A DNA stretch of 64,000 bases from positions 113,023 through 177,022 of the forward strand of contig CAZARN010000005.1 of NCBI GenBank assembly GCA_964487565.1, in the 5' to 3' direction. Positions 24,459 through 33,835 of the stretch are shown here, in pieces. A program made the translations under genes and the position numbers. This stretch comes from Phil1 sp964487565 (GTDB lineage: Bacteria > Bacillota > Clostridia > Christensenellales > CAG-138). The notes under the pieces were generated by a model. It ran no database searches. It was not told where the DNA came from and saw nothing but the letters and a program-made list of their open reading frames with translations. Numbering within the stretch: the stretch's first letter is position 1; every line of letters begins with the position of its first letter.

Positions 24459-25679
24459 ACGCAGCGGGATCTCAAAACCTTCTTATACGACAATCTGACC
24501 TCAAACGCGGCGTATTGGGTGTGCAGCGGCACCGTCATCGCCGCGATGACGGCATATTTCGACATACCGCTCACCGTGGCGAACCTGCTCACGGGCCTCA
24601 CGTCGACCTTTTGCTGCCTGCAGATATTCGGCGCGGCGATTTATTCGCGCGCGCGCAGCAGATACGGCTTCCTGATCGGAACGAACATCGTTTGGCGCGT
24701 GCTCATCGCGCTTATATTCGCAAGCGTGCTCATACCGGGAAAGTCCGGCGCCGCCGTATTCACGGTGCTCACGGCGGCGATGGTCGCCGTGTATCAGCTT
24801 TCAAACCCTTCATATAACGATTGGATGTCAAACGCCGTTGAGGGACGCGCAACGCCCGATTATTTTTCCGTGCGCGAAATGACGTTCATGCTGTCGTATA
24901 CCTGCCTCTTCTGCGCGGCAAACCTCATCATCGACAGGTCGCAGAAGGCGAATTCCCCGATGGCGGGCTTTCTCATCCTCGGCGCGATGGAGCTTGCGGT
25001 GCTTGCGATATCGGCGGCGGCGCTGCTGCGCCTGCCCAAGGCCGCCGTGTCGTCCGCGCAGGGCGGCGCGCCGATCATGCAGAGCATGCGCAAGGTCGTT
25101 TCAAACAAAAAATTCATGCGCATTCTTGTCGCAAACGCGGTTTGGACCTTCAGCACGATGTTTGTGGGCAATTACGCCTCCGTGTATCAGGTGAGGACGC
25201 TCGGCGTGACGTTTGAGATGATAATGATATACGCGACGGCGGCAAATCTCGTGCGCACGGCGCTTTCGCTTTTCATCGGACGCATGGCGCGCCGGCTCAC
25301 ATGGCGGAACACGATGCTTTCCTCCGTGGCGATGATGGCGCTGAGCGCCGCGTTGTGGATGCTCATCACGCCCTCCAACATGGCTTGGCTTTTCCCGATA
25401 CTTTCCGTCCTCGGCGCGCTGCCTTACGCGGGATTCGGCATCGGCATACTGACCCTTGAGATCGACGCCACGCGCAGCGAGGACAGGACGCCTTATTTTT
25501 CACTTATTGCAACGGTCAACGGCATGGTCGCGCTGCTCGGCTCGGCGCTGTGCTCCGCGGCGATCGGCGTTTTGGAGACGGCCGTGCCGGACGGACTGCG
25601 CTTCATCTTCGGCATCGGTCTTGCGGGCTTCATCGCGGCCGCGGCATGCGTTGCAAGGCTGAGCGAACCTTGTGAATGA
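24459..25679 (+). CDS. Major facilitator-like transporter with apparent ACG start
   Basis: An integral membrane protein of about 406 residues with 10-12 hydrophobic helices and an MFS-like fold (TVANLLTGLTSTFCCLQIFG in helix 2; a loop SRYGFLIGTNIVWR). The substrate is unknown. No ATG, GTG or TTG follows the ribosome binding site at a normal distance. GGAGG (24445-24449) is followed after nine bases by ACG 24459, in frame, and the next 20 codons (QRDLKTFLYDNLTSNAAYW) look like a genuine transporter N-terminus. The first conventional start is GTG 24519, inside helix 1 and without a ribosome binding site. So either ACG initiates, or a former ATG has mutated or been misread. An in-frame stop at 24423 excludes an earlier start. 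Confidence 0.8.
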   Translation, partial: TQRDLKTFLYDNLTSNAAYWVCSGTVIAAMTAYFDIPLTVANLLTGLTSTFCCLQIFGAAIYSRARSRYGFLIGTNIVWRVLIALIFASVLIPGKSGAAVFTVLTAAMVAVYQLSNPSYNDWMSNAVEGRATPDYFSVREMTFMLSYTCLFCAANLIIDRSQKANSPMAGFLILGAMELAVLAISAAALLRLPKAAVSSAQGGAPIMQSMRKVVSNKKFMRILVANAVWTFSTMFVGNYASVYQVRTLGVTFEMIMIYATAANLVRTALSLFIGRMARRLTWRNTMLSSVAMMALSAALWMLITPSNMAWLFPILSVLGALPYAGFGIGILTLEIDATRSEDRTPYFSLIATVNGMVALLGSALCSAAIGVLETAVPDGLRFIFGIGLAGFIAAAACVARLSEPCE

Positions 25680-25793
25680 AATCAGGAAAAGCGAGGCGCG
25701 CCGCAATAATTTGCTGTGGTTTCACGGTTGCATCGGTGATATAATCAAAATAACTAAAATCCGGTATGAAAGTAACGAAAGGACTTTCAGCAT

Positions 25794-26966
25794 ATGTCAG
25801 GAAACGGCGGAAAGCAAAGCGTATGCGCGTCGCTGTTCATGTCGCGGCGTGAATTGAAGAGCATACTTGAGGAAAACAGCAGGGTTATCGCAAAGGCTAA
25901 CCGGGATGAGCTTTGCCTTGCTTCGGCGGTGGCAACGGCGCTTATCGGAGTGCTTTTCGTGACCGCGATAATCCTTTCATGGAAGGATTACATCTGGGTA
26001 TACGGCACTTTTGCCGTATGCTTCGGCACGGTGTTTCTCGTCTCGCGCTTCGGCTTTCAACGTGTTTCGGGTTACAAAGGCGTGCTTGCGCTTGCATATG
26101 CGTTCATGCTGCTGCTTTTTGCGTTTTCAATGATGCTTTCATTTTATACGCAGCCCAAGGGCTCGATGGTGTGCTTTGTGGTGATGCTCATCGTGACGCC
26201 CATGCTCACGATAGACCGCGCGCGCAACGTCATTGCGCTTTATCTTGTCGCGGACGCGGCGTTCCTTACGGGGGTCTGTCTCAACCTTGAGGGGAAAAGC
26301 GCCATGGACTGCACGGTCAACTGCATCGCATTCACGATATCGGGCTTTTTGCTCGGGCGCTATATCTGCATGATGCGCCTTCGCGCGATCGACGCGGAAA
26401 GACGCCTCGGCATGCTCATCAGATGCGACAGCCTCACGGGGCTCGGCAACAGGCGCAAGCTTTTTGAGCTGCTCGCCTCGATCGAGGACAAGGGCAGACT
26501 TACGGGCGTGATAATGATCGATATCGATCATTTCAAGGAATATAACGATACGCTCGGTCATCAGGCGGGGGACGAGTGCCTTGCGAGACTGGGGGAGCTT
26601 TTTGAAAGGCTCTGCGCGAAGCGCGGCTTTGAAGCATTCAGATACGGCGGCGAGGAATTTATCGCCGTCTCAACAATTGCGGATGCCGATACGGCCGGCA
26701 CGGCTGAGGATATAGTGCGGAGCGTGAGGGAGCTTGGGATCGATTATCCGGCGGGCGGCGAGGGCGTGATCACGATAAGCGCCGGATATGCAGCCAATGA
26801 GCACGGCGGCTATGAGCAGTACATAAGCCACGCGGACGCGGCGCTTTACAGGGCAAAGCTCAACGGGCGCAACAACGCCGTGCAGTATACGCCTGCGGAT
26901 GAAACGCTCCAGATCCGCAACGCGGCGCCTTCTTTCAGAAAAAATGCAAGAAACGGCAACAAATAA
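25794..26966 (+). CDS. Membrane-bound GGDEF diguanylate cyclase
   Basis: A 390-residue protein with about six transmembrane helices between residues 40 and 195 and a cytoplasmic GGDEF domain from about 205 to 365. The active site reads GGEEF (FRYGGEEFIAVS), an accepted functional variant. The metal-binding aspartate of the first strand is present in IMIDIDHFKEYNDTLGHQAGD. No RxxD inhibitory site lies five residues before GGEEF, unlike the cyclase at 3.8-5.6 kb, so product inhibition is probably absent. ATG 25794 has a weak AAAGG upstream; ATG 25839 is an alternative. A TATAAT lies about 60 bases upstream with a poor -35. Confidence 0.9.
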   Translation: MSGNGGKQSVCASLFMSRRELKSILEENSRVIAKANRDELCLASAVATALIGVLFVTAIILSWKDYIWVYGTFAVCFGTVFLVSRFGFQRVSGYKGVLALAYAFMLLLFAFSMMLSFYTQPKGSMVCFVVMLIVTPMLTIDRARNVIALYLVADAAFLTGVCLNLEGKSAMDCTVNCIAFTISGFLLGRYICMMRLRAIDAERRLGMLIRCDSLTGLGNRRKLFELLASIEDKGRLTGVIMIDIDHFKEYNDTLGHQAGDECLARLGELFERLCAKRGFEAFRYGGEEFIAVSTIADADTAGTAEDIVRSVRELGIDYPAGGEGVITISAGYAANEHGGYEQYISHADAALYRAKLNGRNNAVQYTPADETLQIRNAAPSFRKNARNGNK

Positions 26967-26988
26967 AACGACCGGGGGAGGATCGCAA

Positions 26989-27552
26989 ATGGTTTTTTAC
27001 AATCAGAACGATTATGAGCATGTGCCTTATCCGTGCGAGGCGGAGCCGGAGGCGGAGATCAAGTCCAGCGGCTGCGGCGTTTGCAGCGCGTGCATGATCG
27101 TGGAGAACATGACGGAGCATAAGCTTTCCGTCGAGGAGTGCGCAAGGCTTTCGCTTTCCGTCGGCGGGCGCGACAACGACGGCACGGACATGCAGAAGCT
27201 CGGGCCTGTCATCGCCGAGCGCTACGGGCTCACTTATGCCGAGAGCGATAATCCGAAAAAGGCGCTGGAGCATCTCAACGGCGGGCACGGAATGATAATC
27301 GCCAATCCCGGCGGGGACAGGGAAGGCCATGTGGGCCTTTTCACGACCACGGGGCATTATATCGTGCTTGCCGAGGCCAGGGGGCGCACCGTGCACGTGC
27401 TCGATCCCAACCTTAAGCCTGACAGCTTCGATCGCGAAGGGCGAAAGGGCTATGTGTTTGTGGACGGCACGAACATATACTGCGATATCGCGGTGGTTGC
27501 CGAAGACTGCCTCAACCGCGATCCGGCGTTTTATCTTTTCGGGTGGAAATAA
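26989..27552 (+). CDS. C39-like cysteine peptidase domain protein
   Basis: A 187-residue cytoplasmic protein without a signal peptide. It shows a papain-like C39/NlpC-related pattern: a Gly-Cys-Gly nucleophile region (SSGCGVCSACMIVENM, C29), an HVGLFTTTGHYIVLAEARG segment that supplies the histidine, and a downstream aspartate in VLDPNLKPDS. It may cleave peptides or act as a transamidase. ATG 26989 is selected because GGGGGAGG precedes it by seven bases; an earlier in-frame start would overlap the upstream gene by 68 bases. It is followed by a terminator. No bacteriocin or ABC exporter gene is adjacent, so the usual leader-peptidase role of C39 domains is not supported. Confidence 0.75.
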   Translation: MVFYNQNDYEHVPYPCEAEPEAEIKSSGCGVCSACMIVENMTEHKLSVEECARLSLSVGGRDNDGTDMQKLGPVIAERYGLTYAESDNPKKALEHLNGGHGMIIANPGGDREGHVGLFTTTGHYIVLAEARGRTVHVLDPNLKPDSFDREGRKGYVFVDGTNIYCDIAVVAEDCLNRDPAFYLFGWK

Positions 27553-27579
27553 CGCGATCCTGATATGAATGCAACTGAA

Positions 27580-27607
27580 AAAGGCCGTCCGGTTCCGGGC
27601 GGCCTTT
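27580..27607. terminator. Terminator after the C39-like gene
   Basis: AAAGGCCGTCCGG-TT-CCGGGCGGCCTTT forms a 13-bp stem with one wobble pair. The outer A/T pairs provide a short U-run. Confidence 0.7.
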
Positions 27608-27642
27608 GCCGTGCCGACCGCGCGGGCTGCGGGCGGCGGTAC

Positions 27643-27671
27643 TTGCTGCAATGTCGAAAACGCGCTATAAT
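27643..27671 (+). promoter_or_regulatory. Promoter of the DUF2232-gdpP-rplI-dnaB operon
   Basis: TTGCTG (27643-27648), 17 bases, and a perfect TATAAT (27666-27671), about 35 bases before the TTG start of the first gene. Confidence 0.65.
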
Positions 27672-27705
27672 AACATCTATCTATGTAAAATGCTAGGAGT
27701 GGGCT

Positions 27706-28746
27706 TTGGAGGATATAAAGGGCGTAAACGTCAGGCATATTTTATACGGCATTCTCATCGGCGCGGCAACGGCTGCCGCGGCGGCTTATTTTCAGCTTGC
27801 GGCGCTTTTGGCCCCCGCGCTTCTTGCTTTTGTGTTCGCCGTGTGGGGCATATCGGGTATTGCCGGCGCGCTCGCGGCGGCGATCGCGCTCACGTTCGCG
27901 CTTGTTGAGCCGACGTATGCGGCGTATCTTCTCGCGCTGTATGTTCCGGCGTCGCTGATAATCGGTTTTGTCATACGCAACAAGCTCGCGTGGCGCTCGG
28001 CCGTGTGCGTCGCGTCGCTCGCGCTGTGCGTGGCGCTTTATCTCAATTTGTGCCTGCCTTCAATACTTGAGGGGCAGGAGCCGTTTGCGTCCGTCGCGCA
28101 GCAGATGGACGAGATAGGCGCTTATATGACCGAAACGATGAGCGCCGCGGGAACCGACGCGGATACCGTTTCCGAGATGCGCGCGGCGATCGCGCTCATG
28201 AAAGAGATGATACCGCGCTTCACGATGTATTTTATCTGCGCCGCCGGCATGGCCGCGGCGCTTGCCGACACGCTGATCGCGCGTCTGATGGTCAAAAGGA
28301 CGAAGCGGGAGCTCCGTCCGATGTCGCATTTTGCGCTTTGGCAGCTATCCAGGCAATACAGCCATATATCGCTTGCGGCGCTTGCGGGCGCGCTGGTCGC
28401 GCTCATCGCCGGGCTTGAAAATTCGGACGCGGTCTTTTCCGCGGCGGCGGCGGTCGTGCTTATGCCGCTCATGCTCACCGGCGCGTCCAGCCTGGAATTC
28501 ACACTTCGCATGAGCAAAAAGAAGAGCGCCGCGAGACGTGTCGTGTTTTATCTGCTTTCCGTTTTGCTTATGCCGTACAGCTTCATCTTTCTGGGTTTGA
28601 TGGACAGGATAACCAAGGTGCGCAGGCATTACAGACAAAGGAAAAAGGATGACGGGGACGGCCCCGACGCGCAGCAGGACGGCGCGGGGGAAGATCCCGG
28701 CGCAGGGAACGAACGGGAAGGACAGGATAAACCGGGGGACAAATGA
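27706..28746 (+). CDS. DUF2232 (YybS-like) membrane protein
   Basis: A 346-residue polytopic membrane protein with about eight hydrophobic helices and a charged, Gly/Asp-rich cytoplasmic tail. It matches the YybS/DUF2232 family by hydrophobicity pattern and by its fixed position just before gdpP, rplI and dnaB in Firmicutes. The family resembles ECF-type or energy-coupling membrane components but has no proven function. The start is TTG 27706 with AGGAG about six bases upstream. The stop overlaps the gdpP start (ATGA), so the two are translationally coupled. Confidence 0.82.
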   Translation: MEDIKGVNVRHILYGILIGAATAAAAAYFQLAALLAPALLAFVFAVWGISGIAGALAAAIALTFALVEPTYAAYLLALYVPASLIIGFVIRNKLAWRSAVCVASLALCVALYLNLCLPSILEGQEPFASVAQQMDEIGAYMTETMSAAGTDADTVSEMRAAIALMKEMIPRFTMYFICAAGMAAALADTLIARLMVKRTKRELRPMSHFALWQLSRQYSHISLAALAGALVALIAGLENSDAVFSAAAAVVLMPLMLTGASSLEFTLRMSKKKSAARRVVFYLLSVLLMPYSFIFLGLMDRITKVRRHYRQRKKDDGDGPDAQQDGAGEDPGAGNEREGQDKPGDK

Positions 28747-30698
28747 GACAAAAGCCTGAGCTATCGCTCATACCGCCTGCGGCCGCGGGGATCGCGCTCG
28801 CGGCGTACATAACGTTCACATCCGATGCCCGGTGGTACGGTCTGCTGGGGATCGCCGTTGTGGCGCTTTGTATGGGCATATCGCTTATAATCATAGGCAG
28901 ATGCAGACGCAGCATTGAAGCGGAGATGGACGATATCTTCAAGTCCAACGCTTCCGCCTCCGCGCAGATAATGCAATCGATCGCGGTGCCGGCCCTTCTT
29001 TTCGGGGCTGACGGGCGCATAATATGGTCAAACGAGGCCTTCCGCGCGATATACGACGGACGCGACATAACAAAGCTCCTTCCGGGACTGGACACACAGT
29101 ATCCCACGCAGGCGCTTTCCTTTGAACATTCAGGCAGCACATATCAGGTGATGAGCATCCCCGTGAGGCGGGAGCATCAGGGCGCGAAAACCCTCATCTT
29201 CCAGTATTGGCAGGACAGGACGGAAGCCCTCCATTACACGCGCCTCTATGAGGAGAACATGCCGACGGTCGCGCTCATTTATGTCGATAATTATGAGGAG
29301 CTGACAGCCGACAGGCAGTTCCACCGCAACAACGTGCTTTCCGAGGTGGAAAGCAAGGTCAGCGCGCTTGTAAGCTCCATAAACGGCACATACAGGCGTT
29401 ATGAGAACGCGCGCTTCTTCCTCGTTTTTGAAGCGAAATACCTGCCGGAGCTTGAAAAGCAGCGTTTCGCCCTGCTGGAGCAGGCGCACGCGATCGAAAC
29501 CGGCACGGAGCAGCCCGTCACCCTGTCCATCGCCGTGGGCGCCGAAAGCAGCATCGGCACATCGGACGAAAGCGCGAGGCAGGGCATGGAGCTTGCCCTC
29601 GGCCGCGGCGGCGATCAGGCCGTTGTCAAGCGCGGCACGACATACAGCTTTTACGGCGGCAAGCGCCAGATAACCTCAACGAAGCAGTCCCGCGTGAAGG
29701 CGAGGCTTTTCGCGAAGGCGCTGCGTCAGCTTGTTGAAAATTCCGATCAGGTGTTCATCATGGGTCACGCTTTCCCGGATATGGACTGCGTCGGCGCCGG
29801 GCTTGGCCTGATGCGCTGCTGCGCGTGCACGGGCAAGCGCGCGTACTTCGTGCTCGACGAGGGCAACACCGCCATCGAGGGCGCGCTGGACAACATGGCA
29901 AAAAGCAAGCAGTATCACGACTGCATAAGGTCGAGCGAACAGGCAAGGGAGCTTCTGCGCCCGAGCAGCGTTGTGATCGTTGTGGATACGCAGCGCACCA
30001 GCAGCGTGCTTTGCGCTCCGCTTTATGAAAAGGCGGCGAAGACCGTCATCATCGATCACCACAGGCGGCCCGTTGACGCGCTTCAAAGCCCCACGTTGAA
30101 TTATCTTGAGGCGGGCGCGTCCTCCGCGTGCGAAATGGTGACGGAGGTCCTGCAATATTTTGACGATGATCTGAAGCCCACCGCGTTCGAGTGCAGCGCC
30201 CTGCTTGCCGGCATGACGATGGATACCAAGAGCTTTGCCGTGAACACGGGCGCGCGCACATTCGAAGCGGCAAGCTTCCTCCGCCGCTGCGGCGCGGACA
30301 CGAGCTTCGTCAAGCAGATGTATCAGGATGACATGCAGTCGTTCCGCAACCGCTCGCAGGTGGTGCAGAACGCGCTCATCATGGATCAGGGCATCGCGAT
30401 ATCCACATGCCCGCTTGATATGCCAAACAACAACCTCATTGCCGCGCAGGCCGCGGACAGCCTCCTTTCCATAAAGGGGATACAGGCGTCGTTCGTGCTT
30501 GCGGACACGGGCGATACGATAATGATAAGCGGAAGAAGCCTTGGCACGGTGAACGTGCAGCTTATACTGGAACGCATCGGCGGCGGCGGCCATCTTGCGG
30601 TGGCGGGCGCGCAGCTTAAGGGCGTGACTATGGAAGAAGCGGTGAAGACCCTCATGAACAGCATCGAAACCTATCAAAAGGAGGTCGGAAACAAATGA
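28743..30698 (+). CDS. gdpP: Cyclic-di-AMP phosphodiesterase GdpP
   Basis: A 651-residue membrane enzyme that hydrolyses c-di-AMP to pApA. Domains: two N-terminal transmembrane helices (within 1-52); a PAS-like sensor (about 75-170); a degenerate GGDEF domain (about 170-300, with no intact GGDEF); and a DHH/DHHA1 phosphodiesterase. The metal-binding residues are visible: GHAFPDMDCVGAG (H342, D346, D348), VVDTQR (D415) and DHH (438-440), with the DHHA1 motif GGGGHLAVAGAQ near residue 605. ATG overlaps the DUF2232 stop, and the gene's own stop overlaps the rplI start. It controls c-di-AMP and hence potassium and wall homeostasis in Firmicutes. Confidence 0.96.
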   Translation: MRQKPELSLIPPAAAGIALAAYITFTSDARWYGLLGIAVVALCMGISLIIIGRCRRSIEAEMDDIFKSNASASAQIMQSIAVPALLFGADGRIIWSNEAFRAIYDGRDITKLLPGLDTQYPTQALSFEHSGSTYQVMSIPVRREHQGAKTLIFQYWQDRTEALHYTRLYEENMPTVALIYVDNYEELTADRQFHRNNVLSEVESKVSALVSSINGTYRRYENARFFLVFEAKYLPELEKQRFALLEQAHAIETGTEQPVTLSIAVGAESSIGTSDESARQGMELALGRGGDQAVVKRGTTYSFYGGKRQITSTKQSRVKARLFAKALRQLVENSDQVFIMGHAFPDMDCVGAGLGLMRCCACTGKRAYFVLDEGNTAIEGALDNMAKSKQYHDCIRSSEQARELLRPSSVVIVVDTQRTSSVLCAPLYEKAAKTVIIDHHRRPVDALQSPTLNYLEAGASSACEMVTEVLQYFDDDLKPTAFECSALLAGMTMDTKSFAVNTGARTFEAASFLRRCGADTSFVKQMYQDDMQSFRNRSQVVQNALIMDQGIAISTCPLDMPNNNLIAAQAADSLLSIKGIQASFVLADTGDTIMISGRSLGTVNVQLILERIGGGGHLAVAGAQLKGVTMEEAVKTLMNSIETYQKEVGNK

Positions 30699-31147
30699 AG
30701 ATCATACTATTTCAGGACGTGAAGGGACAGGGCAAGGCCGGCGAGGTCGTGAACGTGAGCGACGGCTATGCGCGCAACTTCATCATACCCAAAGGGCTTG
30801 GCGCCCCGGCGGACGCGAACGCGATAAACGCCGCGAATATAAAAAAGAGCGCCGACGCGCACAGGCTCGAGGTGCAGAAGGAAAACGCAAAGAAGCTTGC
30901 GGCCTCAATGAGCGACCTCACCGTGAAGGTCCGCGCGAAGTGCGGCGAGAACGGCAAACTGTTCGGTTCCATCGGCGTTGCGGAGATCGCGGCGGGGCTG
31001 AAGGAACAGTACGGCATTACGGTTGACAAAAAGAAAATACGCATTGACGAGCCGATAAAATCCCTCGGCATAACAAAGGTTTCGGCACACCTTTATGAGA
31101 ACGCTGACGCAAAGTTCTCCGTTGAGGTGCTGCCCATCGAGGCGTAA
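30695..31147 (+). CDS. rplI: 50S ribosomal protein L9
   Basis: A 150-residue protein of normal length. The N-terminal domain binds 23S rRNA (MKIILFQDVKGQGKAGEVVNVSDGYARNFIIPKGLG), a long connecting helix follows, and the C-terminal domain holds KKIRIDEPIKSLG. AGGAGG is eight bases upstream. The start overlaps the gdpP stop by four bases and dnaB follows after three bases. This is the standard Firmicute arrangement. Confidence 0.98.
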   Translation: MKIILFQDVKGQGKAGEVVNVSDGYARNFIIPKGLGAPADANAINAANIKKSADAHRLEVQKENAKKLAASMSDLTVKVRAKCGENGKLFGSIGVAEIAAGLKEQYGITVDKKKIRIDEPIKSLGITKVSAHLYENADAKFSVEVLPIEA

Positions 31148-31150
31148 AAC

Positions 31151-32512
31151 ATGGAACAGCCGCAGCAGCAGACCCCGCGCGTGCCGCCGCACAGCACGGA
31201 AGCCGAGAAAAGCGTGCTTGGCAGCATGCTTATTTCGCGTGACGCCGTGGAGCTTTCATGTGAGATGCTGCGCGCGGACGATTTTTACGTCCCCTCGAAC
31301 AGGGAGATATTCACGGTCATGTACGCGCTCAACTCCCGTGCGGAGGCCGTGGACAGCGTGACGGTGATCGATGCGCTTGAGCGCGCGGGCAAGCTCGGCG
31401 CCGTCGGCGGCGTGTCATATGTGACGGAGCTTTCGGTTTTCGTGCCCAGCGCCGCGAACGTTTCGCACTATATAAAGATCGTTGAGGACAGGAGCGTGCT
31501 GCGCCAGCTCATAAAGGCGGGCGGCGAGATACAGCGGGACGCATCGTCGGGCGAACAGCCGATAAACGATATCCTCGACGAGGCGGAGCGGCGCATATTC
31601 AACATCTCCATGAAAAAGAGCGAGGATACCCTCGTGCATATCGAGCAGACGGCCATGGAGACATACATGAACATAGGCGAGCTCATGAAGCTCAAGGGCA
31701 CGCTTTCGGGGGTGCCGACAGGCTTTTCGGAGCTTGACCGCCTAACTTCCGGATTGCAGAAGAGCGATCTTATAATCGTTGCGGGAAGACCTTCGATGGG
31801 CAAGACAGCATTCGCGCTCAACATCGCGCAGTATGCGGCGACGAAGGGCCGCAGGAAGGTGTGTCTGTTCAGCCTTGAGATGAGCCGTGAACAGCTTGCG
31901 CGAAGGATGCTTTGCGCAAACGCGGGCGTGGACATGCACAGGGTCAACATCGGCGAAACCACGGAGGATGACCTTCTGCGCCTTTCGGAAGCGCTTGAGG
32001 AGCTTTCCGCCGCCGATATTTATATCGATGATACTGGCGGCGTTTCCGTCGCCGACATACGCACGCGCTGCCGCAGGCAGAAGACCCGCGTCGGGCTTGA
32101 TCTCGTCGTGATCGACTATTTGCAGCTCATGGAGCTTACCGGCTCCACCGGCAACCGCGTTTCGGATATTTCAGAGGCCACACGCTCGCTCAAGATACTT
32201 GCGCGCGAGCTTGAGGTGCCGATCATTCTGCTCTCGCAGCTTTCCCGCGGGCCTGAAAACCGCCAAAGCGATAACCACCGCCCGATAATGGCGGATCTTC
32301 GCGAATCGGGCGCCATAGAGCAGGACGCCGACCTTATCATGCTGCTTTACCGCCCGGCAGTTTACGCCGCAAAAGAGGATATCGAGGCACAGGCGGACAA
32401 TTCGGCGGAGGTGATCGTCGCCAAGCACCGCAACGGCCCCACGGCCACGGTGATGCTGAGCTGGATTTCGACCTATACCCGTTTCGCTAACCGCGCGGAC
32501 AGGGAGGAATGA
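31151..32512 (+). CDS. dnaB: Replicative DNA helicase
   Basis: A 453-residue hexameric helicase that unwinds DNA ahead of the replication fork. The N-terminal helical domain (PPHSTEAEKSVLGSMLIS) is followed by a RecA-like motor with Walker A GRPSMGKTAFALN near residue 215, Walker B LDLVVIDYLQLM and the DnaB motif ILLSQLSRGPENR. The length is ordinary and no intein interrupts the motor. It starts three bases after rplI with a GAGG ribosome binding site inside the end of that gene. Confidence 0.97.
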   Translation: MEQPQQQTPRVPPHSTEAEKSVLGSMLISRDAVELSCEMLRADDFYVPSNREIFTVMYALNSRAEAVDSVTVIDALERAGKLGAVGGVSYVTELSVFVPSAANVSHYIKIVEDRSVLRQLIKAGGEIQRDASSGEQPINDILDEAERRIFNISMKKSEDTLVHIEQTAMETYMNIGELMKLKGTLSGVPTGFSELDRLTSGLQKSDLIIVAGRPSMGKTAFALNIAQYAATKGRRKVCLFSLEMSREQLARRMLCANAGVDMHRVNIGETTEDDLLRLSEALEELSAADIYIDDTGGVSVADIRTRCRRQKTRVGLDLVVIDYLQLMELTGSTGNRVSDISEATRSLKILARELEVPIILLSQLSRGPENRQSDNHRPIMADLRESGAIEQDADLIMLLYRPAVYAAKEDIEAQADNSAEVIVAKHRNGPTATVMLSWISTYTRFANRADREE

Positions 32513-32650
32513 CATCCCCCGCAAAAAGCACCTTGAAAGATGAATACCGGGAACAAGGCAAAGTATATTTCCACATATCGCCGGGTGTAAACGAACCGGC
32601 GCTGCGGTTATATAAAATTATTTTTATTCTTATTTATTGGAGGACTTGTA

Positions 32651-33835
32651 ATGCCACTGTTCAAAAAATGCGAGGATTTCACTTATATCCGCGAGCTTGT
32701 CGCAAAGGGTGTGTATCCTTATTTCCACGAGCTTGAAACACGGCAGGATATCGAGGTCGTGATGGAAGGCAAGCGGCGCATAATGCTGGGAAGCAACAAT
32801 TACCTCGGCCTCACCGTCCATCCGGACGTGATCGACGCCGGGGTCAAAGCCATGCAGCAATACGGCACGGGCTGCTCCGGCTCCCGCTTCCTCAACGGAA
32901 CGCTCGACCTGCACAACAAGCTTGAACGCGAACTTGCATCCTTTGTCGGCAAGGAGGCCTGCGTCACCTTTTCAACCGGATTCCAGTCCAATCTCGGCAT
33001 AATAAGCGCGCTTTGCGGAAGGAACGACTATATCCTCAACGACCGTGAAAACCATGCGAGCATATACGACGGGTGCAAGCTCAGCTATGCGACGACCGAG
33101 CGTTACCGCCACAACGACATGAGCGACCTTGAAAAGCGGCTTTCCCAGCTGCCGATCGACGCCGGCAAGCTGATCGTGACGGACGGCGTTTTCAGCATGA
33201 GCGGCGATATCTGCCGCCTGCCGGAGATCGTGGAGCTTGCGAAAAAATATAAAGCCCGCGTGATGGTGGACGACGCGCACGGCTTTGGCGTGATCGGTAA
33301 AAACGGACGCGGCACCGCGGATTATTTCGGCCTCACGGACGAGGTCGACGTCATAATGGGCACGTTCAGCAAAAGCCTTGCAAGCATCGGCGGCTTCATG
33401 CTTTCAAATGCGGTGGTCGCGGAATATGTGCGCCACAACAGCCGCCCGTTCATATTCAGCGCGTCGATAACGCCCGCAAGCTGCGCCACGGCCATCGCCG
33501 CACTTGAAGTGATAAAGAAGGAGCCGGAGCGCCTGCAGCGCCTTGGCGACCTTGCCGAATATTACAGGGCGGGGCTTGCAAAGCGCGGCATTGCCACGAT
33601 GAAGGCCGAGAATCCCCGTATTCCCATTATACCCATTTACACATACGACGCCATGCGCACCCTCAAGATAAACAATACGCTTTTTGACGAGGGAGTGTAT
33701 GTGAACCCCGTGCTGCCGCCCGCGACGGCGCCCGGCGAGTGCCTGCTGCGCACGAGCCTTATGGCGACGCACAACGAAACGATACTCGACGAAGCGATGG
33801 ACATTATCGAAAGGGTGATAAAAAATGCCGAATGA
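32651..33835 (+). CDS. Serine palmitoyltransferase-like alpha-oxoamine synthase
   Basis: A 394-residue fold-type I PLP enzyme of the alpha-oxoamine synthase family, which condenses an amino acid with an acyl thioester and releases CO2. Key residues are present: stacking histidine H135 (ENHASIYDG), D207 and H210 (MVDDAHGFG), and the PLP lysine K241 in GTFSKSLASIGGF. The stretches VYPYFHELE, YGTGCSGSRFLNGTLDLH and TFSKSLASIGG match my memory of Bacteroides serine palmitoyltransferase better than Kbl or BioF. With its neighbours this suggests a 3-keto-sphingoid base or similar amino-lipid as product. Glycine C-acetyltransferase is the alternative. GGAGG precedes ATG. The stop lies 11 bases inside the reductase gene. 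Confidence 0.8.
   Translation: MPLFKKCEDFTYIRELVAKGVYPYFHELETRQDIEVVMEGKRRIMLGSNNYLGLTVHPDVIDAGVKAMQQYGTGCSGSRFLNGTLDLHNKLERELASFVGKEACVTFSTGFQSNLGIISALCGRNDYILNDRENHASIYDGCKLSYATTERYRHNDMSDLEKRLSQLPIDAGKLIVTDGVFSMSGDICRLPEIVELAKKYKARVMVDDAHGFGVIGKNGRGTADYFGLTDEVDVIMGTFSKSLASIGGFMLSNAVVAEYVRHNSRPFIFSASITPASCATAIAALEVIKKEPERLQRLGDLAEYYRAGLAKRGIATMKAENPRIPIIPIYTYDAMRTLKINNTLFDEGVYVNPVLPPATAPGECLLRTSLMATHNETILDEAMDIIERVIKNAE

Noticed and set aside
31151..32512. Possible intein in dnaB
   Set aside because: The protein is 453 residues, the normal length, and the Walker motifs are uninterrupted.
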